Assembly (NCBI GenBank): GCA_011322625.1
Contig: DRMH01000076.1
Location: 1 to 58,252, forward strand
Direction: 5' to 3'
DNA: 58,252 nt
From: Thermosulfurimonas dismutans
Lineage (GTDB): Bacteria; Desulfobacterota; Thermodesulfobacteria; Thermodesulfobacteriales; Thermodesulfobacteriaceae
Shown here piece after piece: positions 50,882 through 58,131 of this stretch. The notes beneath the pieces are model-generated. The model saw only the letters and a program-made list of their open reading frames with translations. It was not told the DNA's origin and did no database searches. Position numbers and translations under genes: made by a program. Numbering within the stretch: the first letter of the stretch is position 1; each line of letters starts with the position of its first letter.

Positions 50882-51340
50882 ATGGAAAAAAAGCTCCAGA
50901 ATTCGGAAAAGGTTGAATACGGCTTCGGGCAGCACCTCATCCTGGACGGTTACGGCTGCAATCGGGAGAAATTGATGGACATTGATTTCATTTACAATTT
51001 CCTGAGCGAATACCCGGACCAGATCCAGATGACCAAGATCATGCCGCCTTATGTGTTCAAGTACTACGCCCCGGTGCCGGAAGACTGGGGGATCTCCGGC
51101 TTCGTGATCATCGCTGAAAGTCATATCAGCATCCACACCTTCCCGGAGAAACTTTACCTGAGCGTGGATATCTTTTCCTGCAAGCCCTTCGACGTGGACA
51201 AGGCCATCGAGGATATTACCCGGCTTTTCGAGATCAAAAAGAGCGAGATCCGGCTTCTGGATCGGGGACACGAGTTCCCGCGCTCCATCCGCACCGTGGA
51301 GCGCTTCATCCGGGCGGAGAGGAATCAGCTGGCCGTATAA
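50882..51340 (+). CDS. speD: S-adenosylmethionine decarboxylase proenzyme
   Basis: A 152-residue SpeD that supplies decarboxylated AdoMet for polyamines. It self-cleaves before Ser80 in ESHISIHTFPE to give the pyruvoyl enzyme; LILDGYGCN and the CKPFDVDKA end region are also typical. It is somewhat longer than the 130-residue Thermotoga form, with an N-terminal extension of about 15 residues. ATG 50882 follows AAGGAGGGCGGCC. Overlaps speB by 1 base. Confidence 0.93.
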   Translation: MEKKLQNSEKVEYGFGQHLILDGYGCNREKLMDIDFIYNFLSEYPDQIQMTKIMPPYVFKYYAPVPEDWGISGFVIIAESHISIHTFPEKLYLSVDIFSCKPFDVDKAIEDITRLFEIKKSEIRLLDRGHEFPRSIRTVERFIRAERNQLAV

Positions 51341-52227
51341 TGAAGAGAACCTTCCTGGGGCTACCCGAGACCCCGGAACGGGCTCGGGTGGCCCTTATCC
51401 CCGCTCCCTACGATGCCACCACTACCTGGCGTCCGGGAACCCGTTTCGGGCCCGCCGCCATCTTGGAAGCCAGCGTGCAACTGGAATTCTTCGATGAGGA
51501 GACCGGAAGAGAGCCCCATCGCGAGGTCGGATTCCTCACCCTTCCGGAACCGGAATTGCCCGTGGACCCGGAAAAGGCCCTTTCCGTGCTGGAGGGGCTG
51601 GTGGAGGAGGTCCTTTCCGCAGGCCAATTCCCGGTGTTGCTGGGAGGGGAACATACGGTCAGCCTGGCCGCTCTCCGGGCCCTCCGCAGGAGGCACCCCG
51701 CTTTCAAGGTCCTCCAGATCGACGCCCATCCGGATCTGAGAGAAAGTTATCAGGGTACTCCCTGGAGCCATGCCTGTGTAATGCGAAGGGTCCTGGAACT
51801 GGGGCTGGAGGTGATAGCCGTGGGGGTGCGCACCGCCTCACGGGAGGAATACGCGTACATTCGCGAACAGAGGCTCCGGGTCCTCTGGGCCCGGGAAATC
51901 CGGAAAGATGGTCCCGGTTCCCTGAAAGAACTGGATCGACTTCTGGGCCCGGGCCCGGTCTATGTCACCTGTGACCTGGATGGACTGGACCCGGGGGAAG
52001 CCCCGGGGGTAGGCACCCCCGAACCCGGGGGGCTATCCTGGTACGAGGTCCTGGAAATCCTGAAGATCGCCTCTAAACGTCCGGTGCTGGGGTTCGATGT
52101 GGTGGAATTGCTCCCCCTTCCCGGGGATCCGCGAACCGAATACCTGGCCGCCCGCCTGATCTATAAATTCCTCTCCTATCTTACCCCGCAACTCCTCTCC
52201 GCCCCGGCAAAAGGAAAAACCCCATGA
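51340..52227 (+). CDS. speB: Agmatinase-family ureohydrolase (SpeB)
   Basis: A 295-residue Mn-dependent ureohydrolase. Metal motifs: GGEHTVS, DAHPDLR (in place of DAHxD), and CDLDGLDPGEAPG with both Asp. It removes urea from agmatine to give putrescine, or, as known in Thermus, from N1-aminopropylagmatine to give spermidine. The speE-like gene at 7758 and speD next door fit either route; the thermophile setting favours the second. Overlaps pgpA by 4 bases. Confidence 0.9.
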   Translation: MKRTFLGLPETPERARVALIPAPYDATTTWRPGTRFGPAAILEASVQLEFFDEETGREPHREVGFLTLPEPELPVDPEKALSVLEGLVEEVLSAGQFPVLLGGEHTVSLAALRALRRRHPAFKVLQIDAHPDLRESYQGTPWSHACVMRRVLELGLEVIAVGVRTASREEYAYIREQRLRVLWAREIRKDGPGSLKELDRLLGPGPVYVTCDLDGLDPGEAPGVGTPEPGGLSWYEVLEILKIASKRPVLGFDVVELLPLPGDPRTEYLAARLIYKFLSYLTPQLLSAPAKGKTP

Positions 52228-52697
52228 AAAATCCCCCCAGGGATTCCGGAATCGCCTCCACGCTGGCCTACCTCCTTTCCACCTCCTTCGGTCTCGGGCA
52301 CGTCCCCTGGGCCCCGGGCACCTGGGGATCAGCGGTGGGAATATTTCTTTACTGGGGGCTCGCCCCGGCCTCTTTCTGGACGCAGGGGGTGATCCTGCTT
52401 ATCCTTTCCCTGCTGGGGGTATGGTCTTCCGGAAGGACGGCCCGCCGCCTGGGCCAGAAGGACCCCTCCCGGGTCATCATCGATGAGGTGGCCGGAGCCT
52501 ATCTGGCCCTTCTGGGACACCCCTCAAGCCCCGGTTATCTACTGGCCGGGTTCCTCCTCTTTCGCCTCCTGGACATCGTGAAACCCTGGCCGGTGCGCCA
52601 GGCGGAAAAACTCCCTTCCGGCTGGGGAATCATGGGTGACGATCTGGTGGCCGGGGCCATAACCTGCCTTCTACTTTATCTCCCCTCAGTCCTGTAG
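52224..52697 (+). CDS. pgpA: Phosphatidylglycerophosphatase A
   Basis: A 157-residue membrane phosphatase making phosphatidylglycerol. GLGHVPWAPGTWGSAVGI (about residues 22-39), VIIDEVAG and RLLDIVKPWPV are family signatures with the conserved Asp/Glu. Three to four membrane segments. The 3' end overlaps the convergent pilin gene by 12 bases. Confidence 0.92.
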   Translation: MKNPPRDSGIASTLAYLLSTSFGLGHVPWAPGTWGSAVGIFLYWGLAPASFWTQGVILLILSLLGVWSSGRTARRLGQKDPSRVIIDEVAGAYLALLGHPSSPGYLLAGFLLFRLLDIVKPWPVRQAEKLPSGWGIMGDDLVAGAITCLLLYLPSVL

Positions 52698-53957
52698 GGT
52701 GCCGTTAACATAACTCACCACACAATCCCGGGAGGTATCCGCAGAATAAAGATTGTCGTAAAAGAGTATCCTCTCCAGAGACCGGCAGGAACTGTCCTGA
52801 TATACCCGCAGACACTGGTTCGAGGTAACGGTTACCGAATGGAAGGCTATACAGGAGGAGAAAATAGTGGAACACCATCCACCCCAGATATTCCCGACTC
52901 TTAAATATCTGTTCCCGCCCCGGTTTACCAGGGTGATGGGACTGCCGTAGGCACAGACCCCGCCGCCTCCTCCGGCGGTGGCCGGATTGATGGTAAGCAC
53001 CAGGGTCCGGGAGGCGATATTGTCCTCTCCTCCGGAGGGATCGTTATTGTCCCTTACCCAGAAAGTCAATTCGAAATTTCCGGAGGCCGAAGGGGTTCCG
53101 TTTACCAGCAACTGGTCACACCGGGGCCAGTCGGTCTCCGGGGTGGAGGAACAGTTGCCCGAGAGGGGATTTCCTGTATCACAGAGGAAATTAAGCCCGG
53201 CGTCGGTGGCATTGTCCGGATCCTCCACACACCAGCGATATTTTCCGTCGGAGGGATAGGGCACCCCTCCTCTGGCATACACCCTGGCCTGATACGCGGA
53301 CCCCACGAAGCCGTAGGGGAGTTCGTGGTTGAGAATCCGCAGATTTTCTTCGGAATAGACGCAGCGGAGCTTGCCCTTGAGTTCGCTAAGAGAGACATAG
53401 CGCACCAGATCGTCATAGGATTGAGGACGAAGAGGATCCTCGGAGGAGGTGTAATTGTCGAAATTCGGGGTCCCGGGAAGAGGGATATAAACGGTGGTAT
53501 TGGTGGAGGTATTCTGGATGGCGGTCTGGAGGTTGCGGTTGGGACCCGCGCTTACGAGCACCACGGCGATATCGGGATGGGTGGCGTTATCCATCTCGTC
53601 CACCACCGTGAGGGAGGTGGTGCGTCGGGCACAGATACTGCAGCTGGCGGTGTAATTGGCGATCTCGTCGGCCACCAGACAGAGGAAATCCTTGCGCCAG
53701 GCATCGGTTCGATTACGGAGAAGGGAGGAGCAGTATCCGTAAGGCGTAGAAGGGTCATCCACCGCGGGGATACAACCCCGATTGAGCTCCGCCCGCCCCA
53801 CCACGGCCTCCACGTTGGCCTCCAGCCGTTCCCGGGTCTGATTATAGTGCACCCGCTGGATGAGAAGCCCCACCACCCCGGCTCCCAGACCCACCAGCAC
53901 CCCCAGGATTACCAAAATGATGGCCAGTTCGATCAGGGTAAATCCGCGGGATCTCAT
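52686..53957 (-). CDS. Large type IV pilin-like protein with Cys-rich body
   Basis: A 423-residue prepilin-like protein. MRSRGFTLIELAIILVIL is a class III-type leader with cleavage G/F and Glu5, followed by a hydrophobic helix. The body holds many cysteines in scattered pairs and an Ig-like stretch with LPYGFVGSAYQARVYARGG (about residues 215-235), often found as a putative Ig domain. It is far longer than a major pilin (about 150) and resembles tip or minor pilins of adhesive or secretion systems. No other pilus genes are nearby. ATG 53957; overlaps the cysG-like gene by 4. Ser/Thr/Asn content is high compared with neighbours. Confidence 0.75.
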   Translation of the reverse strand: MRSRGFTLIELAIILVILGVLVGLGAGVVGLLIQRVHYNQTRERLEANVEAVVGRAELNRGCIPAVDDPSTPYGYCSSLLRNRTDAWRKDFLCLVADEIANYTASCSICARRTTSLTVVDEMDNATHPDIAVVLVSAGPNRNLQTAIQNTSTNTTVYIPLPGTPNFDNYTSSEDPLRPQSYDDLVRYVSLSELKGKLRCVYSEENLRILNHELPYGFVGSAYQARVYARGGVPYPSDGKYRWCVEDPDNATDAGLNFLCDTGNPLSGNCSSTPETDWPRCDQLLVNGTPSASGNFELTFWVRDNNDPSGGEDNIASRTLVLTINPATAGGGGGVCAYGSPITLVNRGGNRYLRVGNIWGGWCSTIFSSCIAFHSVTVTSNQCLRVYQDSSCRSLERILFYDNLYSADTSRDCVVSYVNGTLQD

Positions 53958-54616
53958 CGGCTTGCCGGAGAATAAACCGGTTCCGGAAGGGAGAGCCCTT
54001 CCTTTTCGGCCAGGGCCCGGACATAATGCCAGTCTCCGTTCCGGATCCATTCCGGAAGGGGGGAAAGGGCCAGGCGGGGGAAGAGGGCCCGGCGCTCCTC
54101 CTGGGGAAGCCCTCGAGCCATAATTTCCTCTCGCCAGCGGGCCATGAGTTCGAGATATACCTCCCATTCCGGCCCGAATTCCTCCTCCAGGCGCTCACGA
54201 ATCCTCCGGGCCGCGGCAGGACTCGCCCCGGAGGTGGAAATGGCCAGCTGCAACCGGCCACGTTTTATCACCGAGGGAACAATAAAGGAACACCGCTCCG
54301 GACGATCCACCACATTACAGAAGATGCCCTTCTTTTCGGCCTCGGAAAACACCGCCTCCTGGACGGCCTTATCATCGGTGGCGGCCACACAGAGCCAGGC
54401 CCCGGAAAGATCACCCTCGCGATAGGGACGCCTCTCGAGCTCGATTCTCCCCTCCTCGGCCCACCGGGCTATGCGAAGCGTAACCTCCGGGGCGATGACC
54501 CGTACTCTGGCCCCGGCCTCAACCAGGGCCTCCACCTTGCGCTCCGCCACCTCCCCGCCCCCCACCACCACACAGAGCCGGCCCTCAAGGCGCAAAAAAA
54601 CCGGATAGTACCTCAT
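53954..54616 (-). CDS. Precorrin-2 dehydrogenase/ferrochelatase-like protein (CysG N-domain)
   Basis: A 220-residue Met8/SirC-type protein that oxidises precorrin-2 to sirohydrochlorin with NAD and may insert iron. NAD loop VVVGGGEVAERKVEALVEAG (residues about 16-35), FCNVVDRPERCSFIVPS and STSGASPAAARRIRE are standard. Siroheme is the cofactor of sulfite reductase and the precursor of heme in the Ahb route, whose decarboxylase appears to start at 58128. ATG 54616 has a -10 box only 6 bases away. Confidence 0.9.
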   Translation of the reverse strand: MRYYPVFLRLEGRLCVVVGGGEVAERKVEALVEAGARVRVIAPEVTLRIARWAEEGRIELERRPYREGDLSGAWLCVAATDDKAVQEAVFSEAEKKGIFCNVVDRPERCSFIVPSVIKRGRLQLAISTSGASPAAARRIRERLEEEFGPEWEVYLELMARWREEIMARGLPQEERRALFPRLALSPLPEWIRNGDWHYVRALAEKEGLSLPEPVYSPASR

Positions 54617-54622
54617 ATCCCT

Positions 54623-54650
54623 ATCATATCTTGAAGCCCCGGCCGGACAA
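54623..54650 (-). promoter_or_regulatory. Promoter of the cysG-like gene, leaderless type
   Basis: On the - strand TTGTCC (54650-54645) and TATGAT (54628-54623) are 16 bp apart; the ATG starts 6 bases behind the -10 box. The arrangement predicts an mRNA with no 5' leader. It overlaps the oppositely directed promoter for the small gene at 54666. Confidence 0.55.
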
Positions 54651-54660
54651 GGGGTATGAT
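54631..54660 (+). promoter_or_regulatory. Promoter of small gene 54666, leaderless type
   Basis: TTGAAG (54631-54636) and TATGAT (54655-54660) are 18 bp apart and the ATG at 54666 follows after 5 bases. There is no Shine-Dalgarno sequence. This matches the spacing of leaderless genes. Confidence 0.55.
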
Positions 54661-54665
54661 GAAAT

Positions 54666-54854
54666 ATGTCCCGGGTGAAAAGGATCCCTCTCGGGAATTC
54701 TCAGAGAGAAAGTTTAGCCTATTATCGGAATCTTTCGCCGGAAGAATCCTGGCGTATTTTTCTTGCCCTGCAGAAGGAAGTAGCCCGGATTATGGGATGT
54801 TCGGATGTAAGACCGGAAAGAGTTTATAAGATTATTAAACACAAACGGAGTTGA
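54666..54854 (+). CDS. Small basic hypothetical protein
   Basis: A 62-residue protein of no known family. It is predicted mostly helical (SPEESWRIFLALQKEVARIM) with basic ends (RVKRIPLG; KIIKHKRS). The gene has a plausible promoter but no ribosome site. Codon use is more AT-rich than neighbours, in line with an imported or fast-changing gene. It could be a small DNA- or RNA-binding protein or the antitoxin-like half of a lost pair; nothing supports one of these over the others. Confidence 0.55.
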   Translation: MSRVKRIPLGNSQRESLAYYRNLSPEESWRIFLALQKEVARIMGCSDVRPERVYKIIKHKRS

Positions 54855-54930
54855 ATATCTCCTTATCGGAGGACTGGCGTAAACCAAAGTTTTAAGGATC
54901 TTGCCGATCTCGAGTGTCTGGAGAGGGTGC

Positions 54931-56043
54931 ATGAAACCGATTAATCCCGCTCCCTATATCGAACACACCCTGCTTAAACCCACCGCCACCCAGAAAGACG
55001 TGGAAAGGCTCTGTGCCGAGGCCCGGGAATTGGGTATGGTCGGGGTATGTGTGCCTCCGGTGTGGGTGCCGCTAGCCCGGAAGTGTCTTTCCGGAAGCGA
55101 GGTACGGGTGGTCACGGTGGTGGGTTTTCCCCTGGGGTTTGAGCCGGTAGAGATAAAAGTCGCTCAGGCCGAGCTTTACACGGATCTCGGGGCCCAGGAG
55201 CTGGACATGGTCCTGAATCTCGCCCTTCTCAAGGCCGGGGAGCTTTCCGGGGTACTTTCCGAGGTGGAGGAGGTGGTACGGGCCGCGGAACCCGCTCCGG
55301 TAAAGGTGATCCTTGAGTGCGGCTATCTGACGGAGGCGGAAAAGAGGGAACTTTCCCGCCGGATTCCCGAGACCGGAGCGGCCTATCTCAAGACCGCCAC
55401 CGGTTTCGGTCCGCAGGGAGCGAAACCAGAGGACATACGTCTTCTCAGGGAGGCCTCCGGCGGGCGCATCCGGATCAAGGCCGCGGGGGGCATACGCACC
55501 CTGGATCAATGTCTGAGTTTCCTTGAGGCCGGGGCCGAACGGATCGGAACCAGCTCCGGGGCGGACATCGTGCGGGAATATCTGGCCCTGACCCGAGGCG
55601 AGGCCCTGCCCGAGGTGGAGATCTTCGTGGACGGGGCCTGTCTGGGGAATCCCGGTCCCGGCGGGTTTGCCGCTCTTCTCCGAGCCCGGGGGCAGGAAAG
55701 GGTGATCACCGGGGGTGAGGAGGCCACCACCAATAACCGGATGGAGCTCCGGGCCGCCATCGAGGCCCTCCGGGCCCTGAAACGTCCCTGCCGGGTGAGG
55801 ATCCACACCGACTCCCGGTATCTCCTTCAAGGGGCCACCGAATGGCTTCCCCGATGGGAGAGGAGCGGCTTTCGCACCGCGGACAAAAAGCCGGTCAAGA
55901 ACCGGGACCTCTGGGAAGAGCTCGCCCGGTTGCTGAAAACCCACCGGGTGGAATGGGTGTGGGTGGAGGGACATGCCGGGCACCCGGAAAACGAACGCTG
56001 CGACCGCCTGGCCCGGGAGGAGGCCAGAAAGAGGAAGACCTAA
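54931..56043 (+). CDS. Fusion of deoxyribose-phosphate aldolase and ribonuclease HI
   Basis: A 370-residue two-enzyme chain. Residues 1-220 are DeoC ([17 protein letters not shown]; catalytic Asp92, Schiff-base Lys154 in YLKTATGF and Lys183 in IKAAGGIR), which splits deoxyribose-5-phosphate. Residues 228-370 are RNase HI with all four acidic residues: Asp234 ([13 protein letters not shown]), Glu272, Asp294 (HTDSRY) and Asp358, and the His loop [12 protein letters not shown]. The linker is only about 8 residues and there is no stop between them. ATG 54931 follows GGAGAGGG. The two activities are not known to work together. Confidence 0.92.
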   Translation: MKPINPAPYIEHTLLKPTATQKDVERLCAEARELGMVGVCVPPVWVPLARKCLSGSEVRVVTVVGFPLGFEPVEIKVAQAELYTDLGAQELDMVLNLALLKAGELSGVLSEVEEVVRAAEPAPVKVILECGYLTEAEKRELSRRIPETGAAYLKTATGFGPQGAKPEDIRLLREASGGRIRIKAAGGIRTLDQCLSFLEAGAERIGTSSGADIVREYLALTRGEALPEVEIFVDGACLGNPGPGGFAALLRARGQERVITGGEEATTNNRMELRAAIEALRALKRPCRVRIHTDSRYLLQGATEWLPRWERSGFRTADKKPVKNRDLWEELARLLKTHRVEWVWVEGHAGHPENERCDRLAREEARKRKT

Positions 56044-56046
56044 CCC

Positions 56047-56610
56047 ATGGAACGAAAGCTTCTGGTAGGGATAACCGGAGCCAGCGGGGCCCCCTATGCG
56101 GTGGCCTTTCTCAAGCTTCTGAAGCGGCTCGGGATAGGCAACCAGGTGGTAATCAGCCGGGCGGCGGAGGAGGTCCTGCGCCATGAGACCGGGCTTTCCC
56201 CCGAAGATCTATTACGGTTCACGGAGAGGATCTTCCGGGAGGACGAACTTTCCGCTCCTCCGGCCAGCGGATCTGCTCCGTACCGGGGGATGGTCATCAT
56301 TCCCTGCTCCATGGGAACCCTCTCGGCCGTAGCCCGTGGAGCGGCCCGGAATCTCCTGCAGCGGGCCGCGGATGTCATGCTCAAGGAGAGAAAACCCCTG
56401 GTTCTGGTGGTGCGGGAGACCCCCTTCAACCTCATCCACCTGCGAAACATGCTGGCCGCGGCCGAGGCCGGGGCCACCATCTATCCGGCCATGCCGGCCT
56501 TTTATCATCGTCCCCGGGATCTGCAGGAGATGGTAGAATTTTTCGTGCAGCGTCTGGCCGAGTTTCTGGGCCTTGAAGTTCAGGGCCTCAGGAGATGGGA
56601 GGGTCTATGA
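56047..56610 (+). CDS. ubiX: UbiX flavin prenyltransferase
   Basis: A 187-residue enzyme that makes prenylated FMN for UbiD-type decarboxylases. GITGASGAPYAVAFLKLLK (residues 8-26), IIPCSMGTLSAVARGAA and LVVRETPFNLIHLRNM are nearly diagnostic. Together with the UbiA-like gene behind it, it likely serves menaquinone synthesis by the futalosine route; UbiD and the mqn genes are not seen. Confidence 0.94.
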   Translation: MERKLLVGITGASGAPYAVAFLKLLKRLGIGNQVVISRAAEEVLRHETGLSPEDLLRFTERIFREDELSAPPASGSAPYRGMVIIPCSMGTLSAVARGAARNLLQRAADVMLKERKPLVLVVRETPFNLIHLRNMLAAAEAGATIYPAMPAFYHRPRDLQEMVEFFVQRLAEFLGLEVQGLRRWEGL

Positions 56611-56807
56611 TCAAAAAATACCGCACCCTGGAGGAGGCCACCGCGGATCTTCCCGCCTTTCTCCTTCGTTTGCGCGGGAGAAGGCCCGGGGCCATTCGCC
56701 CCCTGATTCGCTATCCCCGGGGGATAAAAAAGTTCAGGACCCTTGAGGAGGCCCAATGGGATCGGGAACAACGATTGCTGGAGCAGGAGGATGCTGTTGA
56801 AGATTAA
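56607..56807 (+). CDS. Small protein between ubiX and ubiA, internal repeat
   Basis: A 66-residue basic/acidic protein with no known family. It has an internal duplication: IKKYRTLEEA near the start and IKKFRTLEEA at about residue 43, each followed by a short acidic helix, with an RRPGAIRPLIRYPRG linker. ATG 56607 overlaps the ubiX stop after GGGAGGG, and the end overlaps ubiA, which argues for a real, co-translated gene. An ATG at 56595 is less likely. Confidence 0.65.
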   Translation: MIKKYRTLEEATADLPAFLLRLRGRRPGAIRPLIRYPRGIKKFRTLEEAQWDREQRLLEQEDAVED

Positions 56808-57648
56808 ATATCTCCTGGAGATGATCAAATTCGAGCATACCATCTTCGCCCTGCCCTTTGCCTATACCGGGGCGGTGCTTGCGGCCCGGGGGTTTCCGGA
56901 CTTAAAGACCGCGCTTCTCATCCTGGGCTGCATGGTGGGGGCGCGGACCGCGGCCATGACCTTCAACCGCCTGGCGGATCTGCCCTATGACGCCGAAAAT
57001 CCCCGCACCCGGAACCGGCATCTGGTCACCGGCCTGGTGAGTCCGGGAGAGGCCTGGGCGCTTTTCTTCGCGGCCTCGTTTCTTTACTATCTCTGCGCCG
57101 CCGGGCTCAACAAACTGACCCTGAAACTCTCCCCCGTTGCCTACCTGGTCATTCTAGCCTATTCCTACACCAAGCGCTTTACCTGGCTCTGCCATGTCTT
57201 CCTCGGAGCGGCTCTGGCCCTCGCTCCGCTGGGGGGGTATGTGGCGGTTACCGGAGCCTTTCGCGACCCCGGCATCTTCGTTCTGGCTCTGGGGGTGGTC
57301 TTCTGGGTGGCGGGGTTCGATATCCTTTACGCCTGCATGGACGAGGCCTTTGATCGTCAGGTGGGGCTTTATTCCATCCCGGCCCGTTTCGGCCGCCGGC
57401 GGGCCTTCCGCTTTTCCTCCCTGTGTCATGCCCTGGCCTTCGGGCTCTTCGCTCTGGCCGGACACCTTTTTGGACTTTCCTATATCTACTACGCGGCCCT
57501 GGCCCTTACCGGCATCCTCTTCATCGCCCAGAGGGTCACGGTAAATCCACGGGATCTTTCCGGGCTGGATATGGCCTTTTTCACCTTTAACGGCGCCATA
57601 AGCGTGATAATATTTTTGGGAGTGGTACTGGAATATCTAATCGGCTAA
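56791..57648 (+). CDS. UbiA family prenyltransferase (MqnP-like)
   Basis: A 285-residue membrane prenyltransferase with about eight helices. Motif 1 is NRLADLPYDAENPRTRNRHLV (cut here to its core NRLADLPYDAENPRT, Asp-rich) and motif 2 YACMDEAFDRQVGLYSIP (about residues 190-207). MIKFEHTIFALPFAY is the typical UbiA/MqnP start. It attaches a polyprenyl chain to a naphthoate or benzoate head. ATG 56791 has GGAG 7 bases before it; TTG 56797 is possible. Confidence 0.9.
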   Translation: MLLKIKYLLEMIKFEHTIFALPFAYTGAVLAARGFPDLKTALLILGCMVGARTAAMTFNRLADLPYDAENPRTRNRHLVTGLVSPGEAWALFFAASFLYYLCAAGLNKLTLKLSPVAYLVILAYSYTKRFTWLCHVFLGAALALAPLGGYVAVTGAFRDPGIFVLALGVVFWVAGFDILYACMDEAFDRQVGLYSIPARFGRRRAFRFSSLCHALAFGLFALAGHLFGLSYIYYAALALTGILFIAQRVTVNPRDLSGLDMAFFTFNGAISVIIFLGVVLEYLIG

Positions 57649-57660
57649 GGAGACCGCCCT

Positions 57661-58131
57661 ATGGAACGGATTCCCTTTACCCCGGAAGGGTTTCAGCGCC
57701 TGAAGGAGGAGCTGGAACGCCTTAAGACCGTGGAACGACGGGAGGTGGTTCGGGCCATCGAGGAAGCCCGGGCCCACGGCGATATTTCCGAAAACGCCGA
57801 ATATGAAGCCGCCAAAGAAAGACAGGCCCATATCGAGGGACGGATCCAGGAACTGACCGACCGCCTGGCCCGCGCGGAGGTCATCGATCCCCCCAAGGAA
57901 CCCCCGGAAAGGGTCCAATTCGGGGTACGGGTAAGGCTCCTCGATCTGGATACCGAGGAGGAGATAGAATATCGCCTGGTGGGGCCCTATGAATCCGAGG
58001 TGGAAAAGGGACACATCTCCGTGACCTCTCCCCTGGGCCGATCCCTGATCGGGAAAGAAATCGGCGACGAGATCGAGGTGCGCACCCCGTCCGGAACACG
58101 TCACTTCGAGATCCTGGAGATCAAGGTTTGA
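57661..58131 (+). CDS. greA: Transcription elongation factor GreA
   Basis: A 156-residue GreA that frees stalled RNA polymerase by stimulating RNA cleavage. Coiled-coil N-domain with FTPEGFQRLKEELERLKTV and the catalytic acidic tip GDISENAEYEAAKE, where both acidic residues are intact, then the FKBP-like C-domain (SPLGRSLIGKEIGDEIEV). The stop overlaps the next gene (TTGA). Confidence 0.95.
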   Translation: MERIPFTPEGFQRLKEELERLKTVERREVVRAIEEARAHGDISENAEYEAAKERQAHIEGRIQELTDRLARAEVIDPPKEPPERVQFGVRVRLLDLDTEEEIEYRLVGPYESEVEKGHISVTSPLGRSLIGKEIGDEIEVRTPSGTRHFEILEIKV

